Positions 6,664 to 10,191 of a DNA stretch of 10,191 nucleotides are shown here, piece by piece. The translations under genes and the position numbers were made by a program. Each line of letters begins with the position of its first letter. Within the stretch, counting starts at the first letter, position 1. The notes beneath the pieces are model-generated. The model made no database searches, was not told the DNA's origin, and worked only from the letters and a program-made list of their open reading frames with translations. Source of the stretch: a bacterium (GTDB lineage Bacteria; SZUA-79; Acidulodesulfobacterales; Acidulodesulfobacteraceae); contig JAJZLA010000032.1 of the NCBI GenBank assembly GCA_021803845.1, forward strand, positions 1 through 10,191, written 5' to 3'.

Positions 6664-8646
6664 ATGAAGATCAAAAAATTAAAATCGTTATTATTTCTTG
6701 TTTTTTCGGCTTTTCTTGTTTTTTCGGCTTTTGACGTTATAAACCCTGTTTTTTCGCATGCCGCCGTTAAGCCTGCTGCCGATATAGAAAAAGACGGCAA
6801 AAATTTCGGGGCGTACATACTAAAAAAAGACGTGCTTCTTAAGCTGAATGAGCATTACGGACTAAAAGCGTATATAACCGAATCGGTAAAAATTGAGTCG
6901 CAAAGAGGAATCAATAAGTATTCCGAGGTTATAGTCCCTTTTTCGGAAAAATATCAGAAGATTAAATTACTTTATGCCTATACTTTGCTTAACGGTATGT
7001 TTAAGGTTCCCGTAGGCAAACACGCAGTCAACGTTGTTTCTCCGGGCTTTGCGGTTAATTACCCCGCTTATTCCGATATAAAATATCTTACTCTTTCGAT
7101 GCCGGCGGTCGAAAAAGGTTCGGTTATAAATTTTTCCTACGAGATAGATAATTTTAAGCCGTTGATTAAAAACGGAGTCTTTTATACCGCTTATTTTTCT
7201 TATACTATGCCGGCCCGGAAAATAAGTTTTTCGCTGATATATCCAGAAGGGATTAATATTAATTTGTATATGCATAAATTAAGCGGGCATGAAGTTTCGA
7301 AAAAGTTAGTTTATATTAAAAATAAAAAATTCGTAAAATTAAGCGCATCTCTTAGCAGCGTTGCGGCGATAAAAAAAGAATCCTATATGCCGCCCTTAAA
7401 AAATTTAAGAAGTTATATTGCCGTATCTACTTATAATTCCTGGAGCAGACTTTTTAACCGAATAAACGCGATGTTCGCAAAAGCCGAAAGGCCTACCGCA
7501 AAAATAAAAGAATTTGCCGCATCGGCCGTAAAAAAAGGCAAAGGCGAGAGCCTTAGGCAAAAAGCGGCTTTAATTTATTACAGCTTTGTTAAAACCTTTA
7601 GATATGTTGGAATAGGCTACGGTATAAACGGCTATAATCCGGAGCCGGCGGGAACGACGTTTGCGAACGGTTACGGGGATTCAAAATCCTTGGCCGCCCT
7701 CCTTATAACTATGCTGAAGGTTGAAGGAATCGATGCGTATCCCGTTCTTATACCGTCTTTAAATACGGCCGCTTTAAATATAAAAAGCGTTTCTCCCAGG
7801 CAGTTCGATTCCGTTATAGTCGGTTTTACCTTAAAAGAAAAAGGTAAAAATAAAAAGTATTATCTTTACCCCGACTCTTCATCCTATAAAGCCTTCAAGA
7901 TTCCTTTCGGCCTGGCGGGAAGAAAAGGCGCCGCGATTATAGGGCGCGGCAGTTTTAAATTTATTTCTATCCCTGCCGAGAAGCCCGAGCAGAACGAAAA
8001 AGTTTTATTATTTAAAGGCAGGATTGCTAAAAGCGGAACTTTAAAAGGCAGGATTTCAATAATTTATAAAGGATTATATTCCAATTTTGAAAGAACTTCG
8101 CTTAAAGATATAAATAATTACCGTAAAAAGCTCAAAGCGGCAAATTTTTTATATGATTTTATCCCCGGAGCCTATATAGAAAGTTTTAAATATAAAAATA
8201 TTAAGAAAATTAATGGTAACGTTAAGCTTAATATAAAATTTATCGATAGAAATTATGGAGTATTAAGAGGGGATAAGTTATTATTTCATTCGGTAATGCC
8301 TGTAGATATGAGCCTGATACGGCTTGTTTTAAAAAGAAAAAGGCTTTATCCTTTGATAATAGGCTATCCGTTTGAACATATCGGCAAAATTAAAATAAAA
8401 ATTCCTGAAAAATCCTCTATATATTATTTGCCGCAGCCGTTAAAATTCAACAATGAAGCGGGGTCTGCCTATTCAAACTGTTCGTTTTCAAAAAATAAAG
8501 CAGAGTTGAGCTGTGTTTATAAATTTGAATCTAAAAAACCGGCGGTATCTGTTAAGGACTATAAAAAATACAGGAAAATTATAAAAGCATATGCCGCGTA
8601 TTTAAAAAATTATTTCATTGCAGTATCGAGCGTATATTTTTATTAA
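6664..8646 (+). CDS. Exported DUF3857/transglutaminase-like protein with degenerate active site
   Basis: The 660-residue product begins with a signal peptide (basic KIKKLK, hydrophobic core about 9-31, likely cleavage near SHA-A at 33-34), so it is secreted or periplasmic. Residues about 45-235 resemble DUF3857 (strand-rich, with VIVPFSEKYQKIKLL). The transglutaminase-like core follows at about 270-410, then a beta-rich C-terminal part. Family members usually show GYGDCKD for the catalytic Cys, a FDHVIV-type segment for His, and Asp. Here the aligned segments read GYGDSKS (Ser340), FDSVIV (Ser383) and YPDSS (Asp404), so Cys and His are both replaced and protease or transglutaminase activity is unlikely. 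A binding or structural role is possible. The gene starts 14 bases after the DUF2400 stop and ends 26 bases before rubrerythrin, suggesting one operon. Lys is very abundant, so the mature protein should be basic. Confidence 0.75.
   Translation: MKIKKLKSLLFLVFSAFLVFSAFDVINPVFSHAAVKPAADIEKDGKNFGAYILKKDVLLKLNEHYGLKAYITESVKIESQRGINKYSEVIVPFSEKYQKIKLLYAYTLLNGMFKVPVGKHAVNVVSPGFAVNYPAYSDIKYLTLSMPAVEKGSVINFSYEIDNFKPLIKNGVFYTAYFSYTMPARKISFSLIYPEGININLYMHKLSGHEVSKKLVYIKNKKFVKLSASLSSVAAIKKESYMPPLKNLRSYIAVSTYNSWSRLFNRINAMFAKAERPTAKIKEFAASAVKKGKGESLRQKAALIYYSFVKTFRYVGIGYGINGYNPEPAGTTFANGYGDSKSLAALLITMLKVEGIDAYPVLIPSLNTAALNIKSVSPRQFDSVIVGFTLKEKGKNKKYYLYPDSSSYKAFKIPFGLAGRKGAAIIGRGSFKFISIPAEKPEQNEKVLLFKGRIAKSGTLKGRISIIYKGLYSNFERTSLKDINNYRKKLKAANFLYDFIPGAYIESFKYKNIKKINGNVKLNIKFIDRNYGVLRGDKLLFHSVMPVDMSLIRLVLKRKRLYPLIIGYPFEHIGKIKIKIPEKSSIYYLPQPLKFNNEAGSAYSNCSFSKNKAELSCVYKFESKKPAVSVKDYKKYRKIIKAYAAYLKNYFIAVSSVYFY
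6697..6732 (+). repeat. Exact 18-bp tandem duplication within the signal-peptide core
   Basis: CTTGTTTTTTCGGCTTTT occurs twice back to back (6697-6714 and 6715-6732) and encodes LVFSAF-LVFSAF, residues 12-23 of the exported protein. The unit is a multiple of three, so copy changes keep the frame and only lengthen or shorten the hydrophobic core. Perfect nucleotide identity suggests a recent slippage event. Confidence 0.95.
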
Positions 8647-8672
8647 TATAAAATTTACAGGAGGATTTAAAA

Positions 8673-9185
8673 ATGAGAAGCATGACGGAAGAAGATTTAA
8701 AAGCCGCTTTCGCGGGCGAAAGCCAGGCGCACGTAAAGTATATGATTTTTTCGGAAGAGGCGCAGAAGGAAGGCAAGCCTAAGTTGGCTAACGTATTCAG
8801 GGCTATAGCAAGAGCCGAGCTCATTCACGCAAAAAATCATTTAAGGGCGCTCGGAGGCATTAAAAAATCGGGAGAAAATATTGCCGCTGCGTATAGCGGC
8901 GAAGATTACGAAATAGAGGAGATGTATCCTGTATTTTATGAAGTAGCTAAATTTCAAGGCGAAAAGGAAGCCGTGCGTTCTACGCATTATGCTCTGGAAG
9001 CCGAAAAAATACACAGGGAGATATATAAGAAGGCAAAGGAACTTGATGCCTCAGGGAAAGATTTCGACGGAGAAACGGTCTATATATGTCCCGTCTGCGG
9101 TCATACCCATGTCGGAGCGGAAGCGCCGGATAAATGTCCCGTCTGCGGCTGCGCGAAAGATAAATATATTAAATTTGCCGCATAA
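8673..9185 (+). CDS. rbr: Rubrerythrin
   Basis: A cytoplasmic peroxide reductase of anaerobes. The N-terminal four-helix ferritin-like domain carries the diiron ligands: Glu16 in AFAGESQAH, Glu49 and His52 in AELIH, the ExxE pair Glu80/Glu83 before MYP, and Glu111/His114 in AEKIH. The C-terminal rubredoxin-like domain holds one iron through CPVC at 139-142 and CPVC at 155-158 (C-x2-C-x12-C-x2-C). At 170 residues it is slightly shorter than classical rubrerythrins of about 190. AGGAGG at 8659-8664 lies eight bases before ATG 8673; a second in-frame ATG at 8682 is less favoured. It needs electrons from a rubredoxin or NADH-dependent reductase not present here. Position at the end of the flavodiiron gene run supports a joint O2/peroxide defence. 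Confidence 0.96.
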   Translation: MRSMTEEDLKAAFAGESQAHVKYMIFSEEAQKEGKPKLANVFRAIARAELIHAKNHLRALGGIKKSGENIAAAYSGEDYEIEEMYPVFYEVAKFQGEKEAVRSTHYALEAEKIHREIYKKAKELDASGKDFDGETVYICPVCGHTHVGAEAPDKCPVCGCAKDKYIKFAA

Positions 9186-9202
9186 AATAAAATTCATAAA
9201 AT

Positions 9203-9230
9203 TTGACAATATCTATTTTTGTGATATTAT
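9203..9230 (+). promoter_or_regulatory. Strong sigma70-type promoter ahead of the small Asn/Gln-rich gene
   Basis: A perfect -35 TTGACA (9203-9208) is followed after 16 bases by TATTAT (9225-9230); TTATAA offers alternative -10 registers. Transcription would begin near 9237, leaving a leader of about 45 nt. It separates the downstream gene from the rubrerythrin transcript. No terminator is visible between rubrerythrin and this promoter. Confidence 0.7.
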
Positions 9231-9282
9231 AAAAATATAGAAACATTATTAGCGCTAAATGTTTTAAAAGGAGGGAATTACC

Positions 9283-9615
9283 ATGATTCAGGGAGTAAAC
9301 GGCAATCCTACGGCTTCACAGCTTTTTCAGAACAATCAAGCCGATGCCAATAAGGGTCAATATCAAAATATATCAGGTCCGAACGATGTTGCCGATAAAA
9401 CTGCGGCGTTAACTTTAAATACCGTCGATAAGCTTAATCAGGGTTTAGTAAATGCCCTTAACCAGTCAACGGCTAATCTTAATCAGAACGTCCAAAATCT
9501 TCAGTCCAACGGCGGCAGCGGAAATGCGTCTGGCCAACAGCAGTATAATAACGGCGGACAACCCGTTACTATAGGCACAAATCAAAGCGGCAATTTATTA
9601 AGCAAAATAGTTTAG
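9283..9615 (+). CDS. Small Asn/Gln-rich hypothetical protein
   Basis: I do not recognise this 110-residue protein. It has 21 Asn and 16 Gln (about a third of residues), no Cys or Trp, no signal peptide and no membrane segment. Residues about 36-75 form a plausible amphipathic helix (VADKTAALTLNTVDKLNQ and onward, with repeated Leu-Asn-Gln patterns). The flanks are Gly/Asn/Gln/Ser-rich and likely disordered, and the end is LLSKIV. A near-perfect AAGGAGGG at 9268-9275, seven bases before the ATG, and a strong promoter argue that it is truly and heavily expressed. It could be a secreted, appendage-related or condensate-forming protein, but nothing in the neighbourhood decides this. Confidence 0.75.
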   Translation: MIQGVNGNPTASQLFQNNQADANKGQYQNISGPNDVADKTAALTLNTVDKLNQGLVNALNQSTANLNQNVQNLQSNGGSGNASGQQQYNNGGQPVTIGTNQSGNLLSKIV

Positions 9616-9635
9616 TTTTTGCGTTAGATATTTAA

Positions 9636-10191
9636 ATGCTGAAAAAATTAAACGATTTGATTGAAAGGGCGGGACTTTTTTCTCCTAAAACGGCGGCGGT
9701 AGCCGTTGCGGAGGAAGACCTCGTCATCGAAAGTATATTGAAATCCTATAAAAGCCGTCTAATAATTCCTAAATTAATAGGAAATAAAAACAAAATACTT
9801 TCTCTTTTAAAGAAAAACCGCTTAAAAGATTTAGACTTTAAGGATATTGAAATAATAGGCGCCGATAACGACGCCGATGCCGCTTATATCGCCGCTAAAC
9901 TCGCTTTGGAAAAAAAAGTCGATATAATAATAAAAGGGCATATCCATACCGATATATTAATGCATCAGCTTTTCCATACGGAAAACGGCTTAAAAACGAA
10001 CAGGTTTGTTTCCCATATATTTTTAATGGAAATTAAAACCTATAAAAAACTAATATCGATAACCGATGCCGCAATAAACATTAATCCGGATATAACGCAA
10101 AAAGCCCAAATACTTCAAAATGCGATAGACGTATGCCTAATGCTCGGCATTAAGCGCCCAAAAGCCGCTATGCTATCGGTATGGATATGCC
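9636..10191 (+). CDS. Phosphate acetyl/butyryltransferase family protein (5' part)
   Basis: The frame from ATG 9636 runs open to the window edge (185 codons). KGHIHTD at 100-106, FVSHIFLMEI at 124-133 and ITDAAININPD at 142-152, followed by KAQILQNAIDV and LGIKRPK, are the core signature of the phosphotransacetylase/phosphotransbutyrylase family, which interconverts acyl-CoA and acyl-phosphate. In context it would feed substrate-level phosphorylation or short-chain acid assimilation; whether acetyl, butyryl or another acyl group is used cannot be told. A TAA codon immediately precedes the ATG, so no longer start exists, and there is no clear ribosome site; coupling to the gene 20 bases upstream is possible. 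The last residues (SVWIC) depart from the usual LSAxE pattern, which may mean a one-base error near 10170. Confidence 0.85.
   Translation, partial: MLKKLNDLIERAGLFSPKTAAVAVAEEDLVIESILKSYKSRLIIPKLIGNKNKILSLLKKNRLKDLDFKDIEIIGADNDADAAYIAAKLALEKKVDIIIKGHIHTDILMHQLFHTENGLKTNRFVSHIFLMEIKTYKKLISITDAAININPDITQKAQILQNAIDVCLMLGIKRPKAAMLSVWIC

Noticed and set aside
8989..9240. Open frame overlapping the 3' half of rubrerythrin
   Set aside because: It is in another frame of a well-conserved gene, has no ribosome site, and gives no recognisable protein; its tail runs through the next promoter.
9602..9622. Possible terminator after the Asn/Gln-rich gene (GCAAAA...TTTTGC)
   Set aside because: The stem is six mostly A-T pairs with a nine-base loop and no following T-run, and it overlaps the coding end; too weak to call.

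Overview
The window is AT-rich bacterial DNA with coding packed densely on both strands. Gene content points to an anaerobe or microaerophile that copes with oxygen and nitric oxide (flavodiiron protein, rubrerythrin, radical-SAM HemW, a phosphotransacylase). The protein sequences look like those of AT-rich deltaproteobacteria-like lineages, but this is an impression from composition and family resemblance, not a placement.

Layout. 1-51: probable 3' end of an upstream membrane-protein gene (+). 66-2510: P-type cation ATPase with ten predicted membrane segments (+). 2511-2937: non-coding. It holds a class II tRNA-Ser(UGA) on the minus strand with a good sigma70-type promoter, and downstream of the tRNA an imperfect tandem repeat whose unit ends in an exact copy of the tRNA's last 18 bases. 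Each unit also carries a 15-base segment nearly antisense to the tRNA T-arm. 2938-4140: hemW (-). 4141-4279: divergent promoter region with an extended -10 and a perfect 10-bp inverted repeat. 4280-8646 and on to 9185: four closely spaced plus-strand genes, namely a flavodiiron protein, a TIGR02757/DUF2400 protein resembling a HhH-GPD glycosylase, an exported DUF3857/transglutaminase-like protein that has lost its catalytic Cys and His, and rubrerythrin. 9283-9615: a small Asn/Gln-rich protein of unknown function with its own strong promoter. 9636-10191: start of a phosphate acetyl/butyryltransferase-family gene, cut by the window edge.

How the genes fit together. The flavodiiron protein (O2 or NO reduction) and rubrerythrin (peroxide reduction) bracket a probable iron-sulfur base-excision-type protein, which reads as an oxidative-defence cluster; the exported transglutaminase-like protein between them has no obvious place in that theme. 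The most unusual material is the tRNA-Ser-derived repeat array. The dead transglutaminase fold is the most unusual protein. I do not see a phage, insertion sequence, CRISPR array or defence system.
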